In this document: positions 53,168 through 63,412 of the stretch, piece after piece
Position numbering within the stretch: the stretch's first letter is position 1
Layout of the letters: each line of letters begins with the position of its first letter
Assembly (NCBI GenBank): GCA_905147135.1
Contig: LR990060.1
Coordinates: 13,470,001-13,534,000 of the forward strand
DNA length: 64,000 nt
Direction: 5' to 3'
Source of the DNA: Blastobasis lacticolella
Taxonomy: Eukaryota; Arthropoda; Insecta; Lepidoptera; Blastobasidae
Made by a program: the position numbers and the translations under genes
Notes under the pieces: model-generated
Databases searched by the model: none
What the model saw: the letters and a program-made list of their open reading frames with translations, nothing else
What the model was told of the DNA's origin: nothing

Positions 53168-53447
53168 CCAGCGTCGTTGGCCCAATGGCTTGCGGGTCCG
53201 ACTCGTAAGTGAGTGGTACCGGGTTCGAATTCCACTGCGGCCATGTACCAATGACTCTTATCTGGGTTGTGTCCATTAGTTAAATACTAACCGATGCTCT
53301 TACGGTGAGGGAAAACATCGTGATGAAACCTGCGCATTCAGGCGACAGAATATATAACCTGAATCATGGTTACATCTGGGATTTGGAAACCCCAGGGATT
53401 TCGCGCACGAGAGCACAATCGGTATATTGACGGCGAGGTGATGATGA
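53168..53447 (+). repeat. tRNA-derived SINE (family S2)
   Basis: Head AGCGTCGTTGGCCCAATGGC, CCGACTCGTAAGTGAGTGGT and B box GGTTCGAATTC. The body is shortened between 53360 and 53395 and ends with a GATGATGATGA tail. Confidence 0.75.
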
Positions 53448-53487
53448 TGAATTTAGAGATATGTGTCTTATTCACTAGAATTTAAAC

Positions 53488-53590
53488 ACAATGACTCCCT
53501 GGTATTGCAAACGTCCATAGGCTGCGGTGACTGCTTACCATCACGCGGGCCGTAAGCTTGTATGCCACTGCTTAGTGGTATAAAAAAACA
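53488..53590 (+). repeat. LINE 3' end (family A)
   Basis: TGGTATTGCAAACGTCCATA, GCTGCGGTGACTGCTTACCA and TAGTGGTATAAAAAAAC. Confidence 0.65.
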
Positions 53591-53814
53591 TCCACGCATA
53601 TTTCCAAAGCCAAACGACTCTTTAAGAACCTAGATTAAAGTCTATAATGTACCAAACGCGTTGGTTTTGGTGGTTGTTACTGAACTGCACCGGTGTAGGT
53701 AGAGGGTTGTGTTTTAGGATCCCGTTCCCGTAGGTTGGTGAAGGAAACCTAAGGCTAAGATTAAGGCCAGTGTTTACATACAAACGTAGTTTGATAAGAT
53801 TTTTAATATTATGC

Positions 53815-54125
53815 CATTAAGAGAGAGGTAGGGCATAGCGGGGTATCCCGCTCGAATTGGAGCCGCCTGACTGGGGAAGTACCTCCACCTTACAGAATGC
53901 TGTGTTTCTCCGGTGAGTAAGGTTTCCAGTGCTCCATGGGGTGGGGATTTGGGGAACCGTGGCTTTGGCAGTGGAGGGGCATTTGTCTTTTTGCTGCCAG
54001 AGCAACGTGTTTAGGTGGGCAACGCATTGGCGATACTCTTGGTGTTGCTAATGTCTATAGGCAGTGGTGACCACTTTCCAGCAGGTGGCCCGCTTGCCTG
54101 TTTGCCTACAGAATGAAATAAAAAA
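53815..54125 (+). repeat. LINE 3' end (family C)
   Basis: AAGAGAGAGGTAGGGCATAG, CCAGTGCTCCATGGGGTGGG and CCCGCTTGCCTGTTTGCC, ending in A-rich sequence. Closest in extent to the 8000 copy. Confidence 0.65.
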
Positions 54126-54750
54126 AATAAAAAAATCAAGAACGAAATTTGAAAAGCTTTGTCTGATTTACGTTAAAATATATCATTTCGAAGACATTAT
54201 ATATTTTTGCGCAATTTGATAAACTATAAGCAGAGATATTGAATATACTACGTCCATCTATCTGTCACGGGACCGGGATCGTAAAAGTATATACTTGAAA
54301 TTTTTTAACAATATGTGTAAACTATAATGTTAGAAATTAATAAGAGGCCGTGTGGCGTGGCATTAGAATTACAAATTTCGGGAATCACAAGTTGCTCTGG
54401 CATCAATATACCTATTGTTTCTAACTCATACCTACTGACGTAATCCGGAACGGCACGGAACCCTTCGCACCCGACTCCGACTCGCACTTAACCAGGATTT
54501 TAGTGTATTACCAAAAAAATTGCTCACCCACCCTTATCGCGAGAGACATTCTCATCCAACCTCGTGAGTGGATCTCTTATTTATGGTTGCCAGACCCGGG
54601 TTCGAACCCTGTGAGGTTGGATCTCATAAATTCCTCGGAAGGATTACTACGGCCACCGGGAGTAGCTTCGGAGTGATAAGTGCGCCTCGGAAGTATTTTT
54701 TTTGTGGGCTTGATTTTGTCGTGGGTCGGTAATATTAGTAAGTCATCGGT
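54126..54750. other. No gene recognised
   Basis: A B-box-like GGGTTCGAACCCT near 54600 lacks a cloverleaf around it. Two phrases resembling CCAACCTCGTGAG / GAGGTTGG at 54556 and 54624 pair imperfectly. Confidence 0.35.
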
Positions 54751-54756
54751 GCAGGG

Positions 54757-54925
54757 AGCATCGGTAGCCTAGTGGTTAAGGTATTCGACTCGTAAGCGAG
54801 AGTAACGGGTTCGAATCGAGATCGTACGGCCGCCATATACCGCAATGACTCTTTTCTGAGTTACGTACATTAGTTAAACATTAACCGATGCTCTTACGGT
54901 GAGGGAAAACATCGTGGTGAAACCT
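54757..54925 (+). repeat. SINE S2 head, 3' truncated
   Basis: GGAGCATCGGTAGCCTAGTG, CGACTCGTAAGCGAGAGTAA and GGGTTCGAATC, then the body to AACATCGTGGTGAAACCT. Confidence 0.7.
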
Positions 54926-55064
54926 CATTGCAGTCATAATATTGCAGTAAAGATTTTTGCTCGTCTGAAAACCTCTACGGTTATGTGTTAGCAGTGATTT
55001 ACAGAATTAAACTTTATGGACTTGATTAATAAAACCATCGTTAACAAATATGGTATAGAATGTT

Positions 55065-55232
55065 TTTTCTTTGCACTATGACATGGGATCGTCCAAGAGA
55101 TATATATTAGAGGTTCCTTTGAAGGCGGGCAACCCATTCTTAGCGCCCCTGGTGTTGATGTCCATAGGTAGCGGTGACAACTTTCCATCAGGTGGCCCGC
55201 ATGCCTGTTTGTCTGCAGTATTTCATAAAAAA
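55065..55232 (+). repeat. LINE 3' end (family C)
   Basis: CACTATGACATGGGATCGTC, GATGTCCATAGGTAGCGGTG and a GGCCCGCATGCCTGTTTGTC block. Same arrangement as 11325. Confidence 0.6.
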
Positions 55233-57688
55233 AACCTTTGTGAATAATGCAAGATTAATGTATGTACCTAACTATGGCCTTTTATACCCATAATTTTCCC
55301 TAAAAATGCTAACCTGAAATGCGTTGTCACCGCGAGGTGACAATGGCTACCTTCCTTTAGACGGGAACACAAAAACATAATAAAGACTCCCTTTCACCAC
55401 CGAAATAGAACTAACGAAGCATCAACAAGCAGGCAATAAGCTTGTTAACGTTAAGTTATACGTAATTAATAGTCTAAATAAAGCACAAATTATTAGGTAA
55501 GTAGAACGTTGAAAATTATATTTATAGGTTTGATACTACTGATGTTTAAATATGTAAAAGTAAATAGCAGGTACTTACCTACTTTATTGTGCTATATTTT
55601 GACATAAGCCTCCTCCCTCCCAAATTGCTGCGCCCTACCGGGTCCATATTGTATTTACATTATTACTGTAATAACTTTGGGGAAGCAATTATGAATAAAT
55701 AATAAATAAAATGCATGCCTATTTTCCGCGGTCGACACGTACAGTGTCGATTGAACTTCTCACCTGGGGGACGATTCTCACGCTTTGACATCTCAAAATC
55801 GACATTTTTACTAGCTAAGAAACTGTATTAAAACCTCACTGAAATATATTTTCGACAATATACGACTGTCGAAGATAGTTGAGAAAATCATTTTTAGCTG
55901 CAATAGACATTTTACCTATGTTTTTTAGTTGATTTACATCCTTATGTTTTTTATGTTTTGTTCTTTTATATTTAGTTTTACTCATTTTATCATTATTAAT
56001 GTAGATATGCGACTAGAAAAAATGTCGAATTCGAGATGTCACAGCGCAAGAATTAGTCGCCTGGGTGTGCGAGCATCAACAGGAAAGTTAAAAAAAATAC
56101 GCGAGCTTGCATCCCTATTTTCCGCGGTCCACATTTACAACGTCGACGTAACATCTCACCTGTCTATACGGGGTGTGCGGAATTCGCATGCAGCGGGTGG
56201 GAGCGGACAGCTGACGCGCGCGACCTGTATTTTATTTACGAACACCCGTCCGATAGCGCTAGTGTTGGGGTAAGTGGGTTAACATGTCGATAAAGTTTCT
56301 TTTTCTTTTTTTTTTTTCATGCGGTCTGCGATGTGGCATCGTATTCGCAAGGGGCAATAGCAGATGGACCGACGACATTGTGAAGATTGTAAGGGGCTGA
56401 TGGATGCTGGAGGCACATAGTCGATCGGTGTGGAGGCCTATAATTAGCCGTGGACATCATGCGGATCTGCAATCGGCTGTTCAAGCCATAATTAGATGGT
56501 CTATCAGTATGAATTCGATGAAATGACGAAAGTCGACCAAAGAAGTAGAAACCAAAGTATTGATTCTAGATCAGCTGATCTAGGATTAGTACCTCAGGGA
56601 ATGTACCTACTCGTCGGCGAATCTTCGCGGTTTGTAGACGAGCTGTGGCCAAGCGTTTGTTACGCGAGCAATTACTTTCGCAAACCTCGTAATCTACCCG
56701 TAAACATGATATCTGTAATGTGATACAGATTAATCAACGTTTCGATTTCGGCGTTTCGAAAGGATTCAATTGGAAAATATTCTACAGATATTAAAAATCG
56801 TCTGTCAAATTAGCGATGACGTTTTATCACATAGCGATTATTCTTGCTAGAAACTACCGTAATGCTGAACCGCAGAAGCGTTCTAACAGTTAGAATGACT
56901 GCCTTAATACTTCAAACCATAACACGACAAAGCAAACATTGCTGCAGTCTCGTAACCATCTTTTTTTAAACTGTATTAAGATTATGCTGTGATAGATTAT
57001 TACATTATTGACGTTTGCGTCCATAAATTTAAATGGTGAAAAATCAAATATACAGTATACTCGCCTAGAAGATACTCTCACTCTTGACTTGAAGACCTCA
57101 AGGTTACCTATATTTTTTGGAGAACAGTATTGCAAGCAGAGATACCAGTTCTGAAGTGCGCGCTCGAAATATGGATGCAAATCGCTGAGTCCAATTTATG
57201 ATATGAATAAAATTATAATTGCCCAGCTCAAATATTTCTATCGACCACCCCCATCCCTAGCCCCGTCCGCGCGCCCAATAAGACAATACGTACCCTAAGT
57301 GCAGCTCTCGAGGGGGTGTCGATATCGAATACCCTTTTATCGACTATCGACATCACCTGAGAGGCGACGTGGATAGGCCCTGTTATTAATACCTTTTATT
57401 TTTAAGTGTTTCACGCCCGAGGACCGGGGGCCGTGTGAATGGATTTCTGGATGGGGTTTTGGCGGTACTTTACATGATAAGGTACCTACCTGTATGGACA
57501 TACCTATATGATGGTTATGAGTATGCCCACAAGCTTTTATGGAAATGGCTAGAGGTTGGTTAATGGATTATCTCGGAGTATTCGCTGCGAGAACGAATTA
57601 GGGACGGAGTTACGTAGGAACTTGGAAAAAAGAAGTGGTACGTTTATACGAGACAAGAATTTTACCTGATGAGTGACGAGACCTAGGA
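55233..57688. other. No gene recognised
   Basis: Two related ~55-bp phrases (CCTATTTTCCGCGGTCGACA at 55719, CCTATTTTCCGCGGTCCACA at 56113, each followed by a TCTCACCTG block) lie about 395 bp apart. A 114-codon frame (55929-56273) spans the second and shows no domain. Short frames at 56496 and 56890-57180 are likewise unsupported. Confidence 0.3.
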
Positions 57689-58115
57689 TGGAGCATGCCT
57701 GTTTAGAAATGCCAAGCAGCGCGTCTCTGGAATGAAATTCCTGAGGATGTCCGAAAATCACAAAATCGCTTTACCTTCAAAAAGCTAGTGAAGAAGTTCT
57801 TTATAGATAAAAGGCCTAACAATAAATAGTATGTGTTGATATAGTATATGTATCTATAGTATTTATGATAGGTATATTATTTGTATCGTATTGTATTTAT
57901 TGTGGGGTTATGGTATATCATATTTTATTTATTACCATATCTTGTATTATTAGTTAATAAAAAATACTTGCTCTCTGTTCCGCTTTTGGCACCTACTCTT
58001 TCGCTTTACGCATGGCCTACTGGTTGACTGGTAGATAAAGCCTTGATGGCTTTAAGTCCGCCAATTGTATTATTTTTAGTGCAATAAAGTTTTTAAATAA
58101 ATAAATAAATAGCCT
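57689..58115 (+). pseudogene. CR1-like LINE ORF2 C-terminus and 3' UTR
   Basis: Reads RLWNEIPEDVRKSQNRFTFK then KLVKKFFIDKRPNNK and a stop near 57825. The 3' UTR with CTTTAAGTCCGCCAATTGTA and an (AAAT)n tail closes at about 58112. The W-N-E-I-P / F-K-K-L-V-K-K-F-F pattern is the CR1/Jockey end. It is the last recognisable host repeat before the bracovirus-like segment. Confidence 0.7.
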
Positions 58116-59195
58116 ATTCACCAATGAACGTAGCTAGATTGATTTAAGAATGTTATCTACCTACCTGAACAGGAAAGTTTTCGATCTCGAAAGTTAGTGA
58201 CATATAAATATATATAAATATATGTGTAGCGAATTTAATTTTTGAATAAATTATTTACTATTTAGATATAAGTGTAAAACAATTTGCGAATAAAGATGAT
58301 AGTGTATAGCTTTTTACGATTAGAATTAAAATTGTGAACAGATGAGGCCCAATTATATTTAATATAAGGGAAAATATTCACAGAACAACAGCAGAGTAGG
58401 TAAAGAAAATAAAAACTCGTTAAACCCGTATGAAGAGGGAATTTTTTGGGAAATACAATATATGAGCACAAAATTATCCTTATCGACCGTAACATTTCAG
58501 ATATAAATAATTTCTTCGTGTATCGATATTGTAACTTTATACCTAACTATAAGATAAAATAATTATAACTATAAAATAACGAATACTGGGAATTTCAAAG
58601 CGATAAGCCCATAACCAATTGTTGATTGACGAATGTCTTCTTGATTAAATAAACAATTCTGGAATACCCAGTAATGAGGTCATGATGGTTAATTTCATTT
58701 TCAATAAGTAATAAAGATATCGGCACTTGTTCACTTCAAATATCGTTGGTACCTACAAATTTGGATCGACAGTGTGCCTATTTTACTATCGGTCAACATT
58801 GACCTGTGAACTGGGTTTTTCCCAGAATATCACAATAATATTGCCAACGTTTAAAGAATAGCTATTACAGTATGATATAATATGGACCTATTTTACCTAG
58901 AGCTATGGTCACTACAGGAAAAATAAAATTAATTATTCATACAATACCGTTTTCAAACCACGTCCCGAGCCACAACGACCAATTGTGAGTGAGTAATTTG
59001 GTCCTAGTAGCCCAAGATAAACTATAATGAACTATAAACTCTCCATTAGCTAAATACTTATCAGCTTTTAGGTTTATTATCGTTTTTCTACGTCAATTGC
59101 TATCAATTCATTTTAATATTTTGAGTTGCAAGGATGATATTAAAAAGTGTGTAGAAGGAGGGAGTAATAAAAAATTATTAATATGTTAATTAAAT
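58116..59195. other. Left flank of the bracovirus-like genes, no repeats
   Basis: AT-rich sequence without any of the SINE or LINE families that saturate the rest of the window and without a supported ORF. It may be part of the transferred segment or unique host DNA. No junction could be recognised by eye. Confidence 0.4.
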
Positions 59196-59198
59196 AAC

Positions 59199-59204
59199 TT
59201 TAAT
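59199..59204 (-). terminator. Candidate poly-A signal of the phosphatase gene
   Basis: ATTAAA on the minus strand, about 80 nt after the stop codon. The common variant of AATAAA, also used by the neighbouring ankyrin gene. Confidence 0.4.
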
Positions 59205-59283
59205 TTAAGGTAAAACACTTATAATAATTATAACAATCTCAATACTGAAAAACTAGTCTTAAAAATAAATTACAATATGAATA

Positions 59284-60168
59284 CTATGCTTTTTTAGAAG
59301 CTAATTTAACATATTCTAAAATTGTAAGATAACAAAATACATAATAAGTGGACAAAGATAAGCAGTTGTTTCTTTGCTTGCGGAGATCTCTTACTACTGT
59401 TGCTAGATCGATCGTCGAACTCTCATTGTATCTCGATATGCTGATGTCTAGAGCGCAGAAAGCTCCTGTGCGATTTAATCCAGCAGAGCAGTGGACCACC
59501 ATAGGAGGAAAGTTGGAACTCTTGTTATCAAACTCCACATGTGCTTGAGCCTTTCTGACTTTGAGAACAAAGTTAAGAAAGTTTGATCGGCTTTGAGGCA
59601 CGCTTTTATGAGGCCAATCGGTGTAAGTGAAGTGTGTGAGGTCTAATGAGTCTCCACTGTCGTCTGTCATCCGTAGCTTGGTCACTATATGGTCACAAAA
59701 GGTCTTTACTTTCTTTGTTTCAATGATGAAGTCACCGAACCACACTGTCCTTCCTTTCTTCGGGTCCCAGTACTGGTAACAGACTTCCTGTTCTTCTTCG
59801 TGTGTTTTTGTCAACATAACGATAACTCTGGATTGATATCCAAACACCATTTTCCAAAAATCTTCGGCTGTTGACTGAAGTGGGCCCTGACAGCACAAAT
59901 ACTTGCCTCGAGTTTTGTACCCGTTGACGTGATTGGCGTTAATATAGTCGCTTTCTCCGTTTTCTGCTGGTAAGATCACTCTGTTATGATCAAAACAAGG
60001 TAAAAACCAGTATCTATTTTTCAAAATATTTTCTTCCTTCATCGATATGCTGCAACTGTACTCAACTTTTTCGTCTAATATTCTCCGTTGTTCTTGTTCG
60101 AGGATCTTGATTATTCTTTCTTCATTGTAACTAACGCCAGATTCTTTTTTCGTAGAAATCCCACCCAT
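59284..60168 (-). CDS. PTP: Bracovirus-type protein tyrosine phosphatase (likely pseudophosphatase)
   Basis: A 294-residue single-domain classical PTP, intronless and unbroken, the size and form of bracovirus PTPs, which in parasitised caterpillars are linked to blocked haemocyte phagocytosis and host signalling. Visible elements: MGGIST start with Gly2 and Thr6 (possible N-myristoylation), KNRY phosphotyrosine loop (50-53), QGPL/DFW (94-105), VIVMLT (115-120), WPH loop (185-187) and P-loop HCSAGLNRTG (226-235) with Cys227 and Arg233. Odd points: the WPD acid is His187, the phosphotyrosine-loop Asp is Phe55, and the two Q-loop Gln positions are Ser271 and Tyr275. It should bind phosphotyrosine poorly or without turnover. 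It is divergent from the ankyrin gene 0.9 kb away. Family call is firm; bracovirus origin is inference from the gene pair and architecture. Confidence 0.88.
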   Translation of the reverse strand: MGGISTKKESGVSYNEERIIKILEQEQRRILDEKVEYSCSISMKEENILKNRYWFLPCFDHNRVILPAENGESDYINANHVNGYKTRGKYLCCQGPLQSTAEDFWKMVFGYQSRVIVMLTKTHEEEQEVCYQYWDPKKGRTVWFGDFIIETKKVKTFCDHIVTKLRMTDDSGDSLDLTHFTYTDWPHKSVPQSRSNFLNFVLKVRKAQAHVEFDNKSSNFPPMVVHCSAGLNRTGAFCALDISISRYNESSTIDLATVVRDLRKQRNNCLSLSTYYVFCYLTILEYVKLASKKA

Positions 60169-60226
60169 TTTTAAAAATTTATTTTCACAGGATGAGAGTC
60201 CTTGTTTCGACTGAAGATCAGTATCG

Positions 60227-60261
60227 ACTGAAAATATTATACTGATCGTGACACATTTATA
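60227..60261 (-). promoter_or_regulatory. Core promoter of the phosphatase gene
   Basis: On the minus strand TATAAAT (60255-60261) is followed about 30 nt later by a TTCAGTC initiator (60227-60230), the arthropod TATA/Inr spacing. It gives a 5' UTR of about 60 nt before the ATG at 60168. Confidence 0.6.
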
Positions 60262-61013
60262 CTAATGAATTTCAGCATTAATATTAACTTTTTCCTCCCT
60301 GAATGAACAATTTAACCAATATGACGCACGAGGTTTCAGTTTATTGAGTTTGATATTTATTTCAACATCATTAAAAATTAATTTTATCTATAAAAATTCC
60401 CATGTGGTTAATTAACAAGCCTATCAGTGAGTTCAAATGTTATCATGAACTTCTTTTCCTTTAAAAACCTTACAAATTACAATCAAAACCCTTTATTTGG
60501 AGTTTAGGAAACTAAAGCGATGATATGGAGCATCATGTTTCAGTATATGAAATTAACTATTTCTTATATTATTTAACATTACTAATTTTCAAGTAATACT
60601 TCCTCTACAGGAAGTGAATCACCATAATGTAGTTAACTTTAGGCAGTCAAAGGACCAATATAAATAGGATTTCTCTATGAATTGTATCATAACTTTATTT
60701 TTGATTGTACGAACAGTACCTTTGATTTTTTTTCTGATTTTTGAAAGAAAAATTTAAAAAGAGGAAGGGTGTAATTGTATCGAAAGCTCTGCAAAAGATA
60801 AGACAGGTGAACAAAGACTCTATCAGCCAAGCAGAGAATTAAGTTTTTTGTTACAACGTATGACATAAATTCGTTATAAACAATATGAAGTAATGTAGAT
60901 TGGTAACGTCCCATATGGAGCACGCGGTAATTCGGACGGCGATAACATTTAACCTATGGGAAAACCCGCGATAGAAAGTATTTTTGTTTATGAATCCCTC
61001 TATATCAGCCGAC
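60262..61013. other. Divergent intergenic region between the two bracovirus-like genes
   Basis: About 750 bp, AT-rich, free of host repeats, flanked by outward-facing promoters. A short minus-strand frame at 60687-60923 has no motif. Confidence 0.5.
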
Positions 61014-61042
61014 TATATAAGAGTCTTCCAGTAGGAAGCAGT
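61014..61042 (+). promoter_or_regulatory. Core promoter of the ankyrin gene
   Basis: TATATAA at 61014-61020 and CAGT initiator at 61039-61042, 26 nt apart. A start near 61040 leaves the ATG at 61047 almost without leader, which favours the ATG at 61092. Confidence 0.65.
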
Positions 61043-61091
61043 ATTATTGCGATTCGGGACTTCAAGAAGTGACATCTTACTCTCTCTAAAA

Positions 61092-61625
61092 ATGGATTCT
61101 GATAAATTAAACGACACATTCGGTCCAGATCCTACAAGCAGAAACTATACGATATTCCATTTGATTGCTAAATCTGACTGTCACGATATTTTGGATAGAA
61201 TATATAACCATTCTGGAGATAAAGACTTTCAGCACATACTAAAACTCAAGGATGACGACGGAAACACGTGTCTCCATACTGTCGTAAGGTGCCAAAGTGG
61301 AAGTGATGCTGACGATATGATATCGTTGATGGTAGCTATGGGAGCAGACTTGAATGCCCAGGATAATGCAGGAGACACTGTTTTGCATAAAGCAGTGAAA
61401 AAGGGGGACCACAAGCTGGTAGAAGGATTAGTAGAGATGCACGCCGATAAAGACATTAATAATGAAGATGGATTGACGGCTTATCAAATTGCTGAGCAAA
61501 ACAATGATGAAGAAATAATGAAGATGCTTATAATGAAGATTGAAGAAAATAATAGTTCTGGATGTTCAGTAAGCCCGTTTAACTTAAGTGAAATTCTAGG
61601 TTTTCTATCAAATTCAACAGATTAA
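61092..61625 (+). CDS. ank: Bracovirus-type IkB-like ankyrin protein (vankyrin)
   Basis: A 177-residue protein made almost entirely of about four ankyrin repeats, near residues 17-52, 56-91, 94-126 and 127-150. The best repeat core is DAGDTVLH-like (NAGDTVLHKAVKKGDHKLVE, 92-111). Polydnavirus ankyrins are truncated IkB/Cactus relatives that bind NF-kB/Rel factors and stay bound, since they lack the N-terminal phosphorylation degron and the C-terminal PEST region; neither is visible here. It is intronless. An upstream in-frame ATG (61047) would add 15 residues, but the promoter spacing and AAAAATGG context favour 61092. It pairs with the PTP gene as on bracovirus segments. A degraded host ankyrin gene is a less likely alternative. 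Confidence 0.8.
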   Translation: MDSDKLNDTFGPDPTSRNYTIFHLIAKSDCHDILDRIYNHSGDKDFQHILKLKDDDGNTCLHTVVRCQSGSDADDMISLMVAMGADLNAQDNAGDTVLHKAVKKGDHKLVEGLVEMHADKDINNEDGLTAYQIAEQNNDEEIMKMLIMKIEENNSSGCSVSPFNLSEILGFLSNSTD

Positions 61626-61692
61626 CTACTTTTATTTTTGCTTGTGAATTGTGCAAGCTTTGATTTTATAAGCCATAGTTTTTAAGTGTTTT

Positions 61693-61698
61693 ATTAAA
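61693..61698 (+). terminator. Candidate poly-A signal of the ankyrin gene
   Basis: ATTAAA about 70 nt after the stop. A canonical AATAAA follows at 61931-61936. Confidence 0.4.
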
Positions 61699-61699
61699 T

Positions 61700-63150
61700 G
61701 GGTGAATTGTAAGGGTGAATGATAATTGTAATTAGAATGTATAAGTTTTAAATGATTATAATCTTTTACCCTTATAAATTTATCTGTATAAATTTTGCGT
61801 GGGCATAAACGGATGTCCTTTGGTTAACCAGTACCTAAAGTTCTTATCAACGAACACTGAGGGAAACCAACCCGTAACTATGATTCAGAATGGGTACTTT
61901 TGATAGGAATTGTCACTGCAATTTTCTCAAAATAAAACGATGCGCATGTCTCTCGTTTTAGGTCTTTGAAAAAATAAAAACAGGGTTACATATTAAATCC
62001 TTAATTTCATTAGGTGTTTAAAAAAATTTTTTACAAATTCCTTACATAACTTTGGTATCTTTAGTTTATTTATAAAATACAATCACACTAGAAATTACAT
62101 AAATCTTATACTAACTTATCTTATGACTGAATTTATTCTTAAAAAATATTAATAATAATACCATCAGTCGTGATAAGTATAAGGATGCAGAGAAATTTCA
62201 GTTTTTTTATCTAAAATCCAATATCTTTTTCTAAATTATGTTTTACTTAACTTTTTAAGTACTATTCGATCTTACAATGAAATGTTCTTAGAACTACGTT
62301 TACATTTTACTGGCAAAGACACATACTTAATGAATCTTCAAATTAAACAAATTTAGTTAATAAAAAAATTCATGTTTTGTTTATTTTAAGTTTACAATAA
62401 ATATTTTTTTCTGTTTAGGTTATTTTATTATTTTTTATTTAACTGTCAAACGTGATAGTTCCTCCAAATCACTTAGAGCTAACACACATATGAGTAATTA
62501 AATTTTTCAAGGATTCTTTGTTGGTAAAAAATACAAATACGCTCAATATTTCAGCACTAAATATCAAAAATTTATTTAATACACAACCAGAAGATCACTA
62601 TTAAAAAAATTAAAATTTTGAGTTAAAATACTATAGATAAAGATCACAAATCAATAGTCATAATTTCCGTGAGCCCTTAGTTCAAACATGATATCAATTT
62701 TAAAAAACTATAGCAGGAAAAAGACTTCACTAACTTATAAATAGTTCCATTTACAAGATCTTATTAGTGAGCAACCGACTGGAGGCAAAAGAAATAAGAT
62801 TTGACCTGAGCCTGATCCCAGCATTGAAAAACCCGAATGTTAAATAATAGGATGATAAAAATATTACTAAGCGGCAAATATCTTGAGGAAAAAAGGTTCC
62901 AAAAAGAATCACTTTGTAGGGTTTTGAACGTGCTGAATGACACACAATTTTGCAGTTAAAAAAAAATTTCTTTAAATTTACAAATTTAATTGGTTTGAAA
63001 TTTTAACTTTCAACATCGAAATTATCCCTGTTGACACATGCAATATGTAATACCTCATTCGCATTGCTGGGCGATTGCCGCACCGTGGATATAGTTTTGT
63101 ATGTTTCTATGCAAGCAATCGAAAAATAAAATGACCATATGGTATGAATT
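61700..63150. other. Right flank of the bracovirus-like genes, no repeats
   Basis: Very AT-rich sequence with no recognised repeats and no supported ORF until the LINE end at 63155. The integration junction, if present, should lie here. Confidence 0.4.
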
Positions 63151-63154
63151 CTTT

Positions 63155-63412
63155 TTTGTACCACCATGGTAGCAAACAAGTTTACGGCCTGCCTGATGGT
63201 AAGCAGTCACCGGAGCCTATGGACGTTTGCAATACCAGGGCCATCACCCACGCGTTGCCGAACCCGTAAAAACCTTTTAACCCCTTTCTTGAAGAATTCC
63301 ATGTTGTACTCTCCAGGGAAAACCTCTACAGGTAGTTCATTCCAGAACCTCAGTGTGCATGTGACGTGCAACTTAATTGACAGTAGCGCTAACAAGAGTG
63401 GATTGTAACAGG
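63155..63412 (-). pseudogene. LINE ORF2 3' end (family A)
   Basis: Minus strand reads LRFWNELPVEVFPGEYNMEF then FKKGVKRFLRVRQRVGDGP, the same C-terminus as at 1035. The tail is GTACCACCATGGTAGCAAAC on the plus strand. It marks the return of host repeats. Confidence 0.7.

Noticed and set aside
59348..59874. Plus-strand frames opposite the phosphatase gene
   Set aside because: They are antisense shadows of a well-supported PTP coding sequence.
61047..61091. Upstream ATG as the start of the ankyrin protein
   Set aside because: It would lie about 7 nt after the predicted transcription start, and the added 15 residues are not ankyrin-like.
58116..63154. Interpretation of the window as a braconid wasp proviral locus
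   Set aside because: The surrounding repeats (SINE and LINE families typical of Lepidoptera) fill both sides of the island. Wasp contamination or misassembly cannot be fully excluded without reads.
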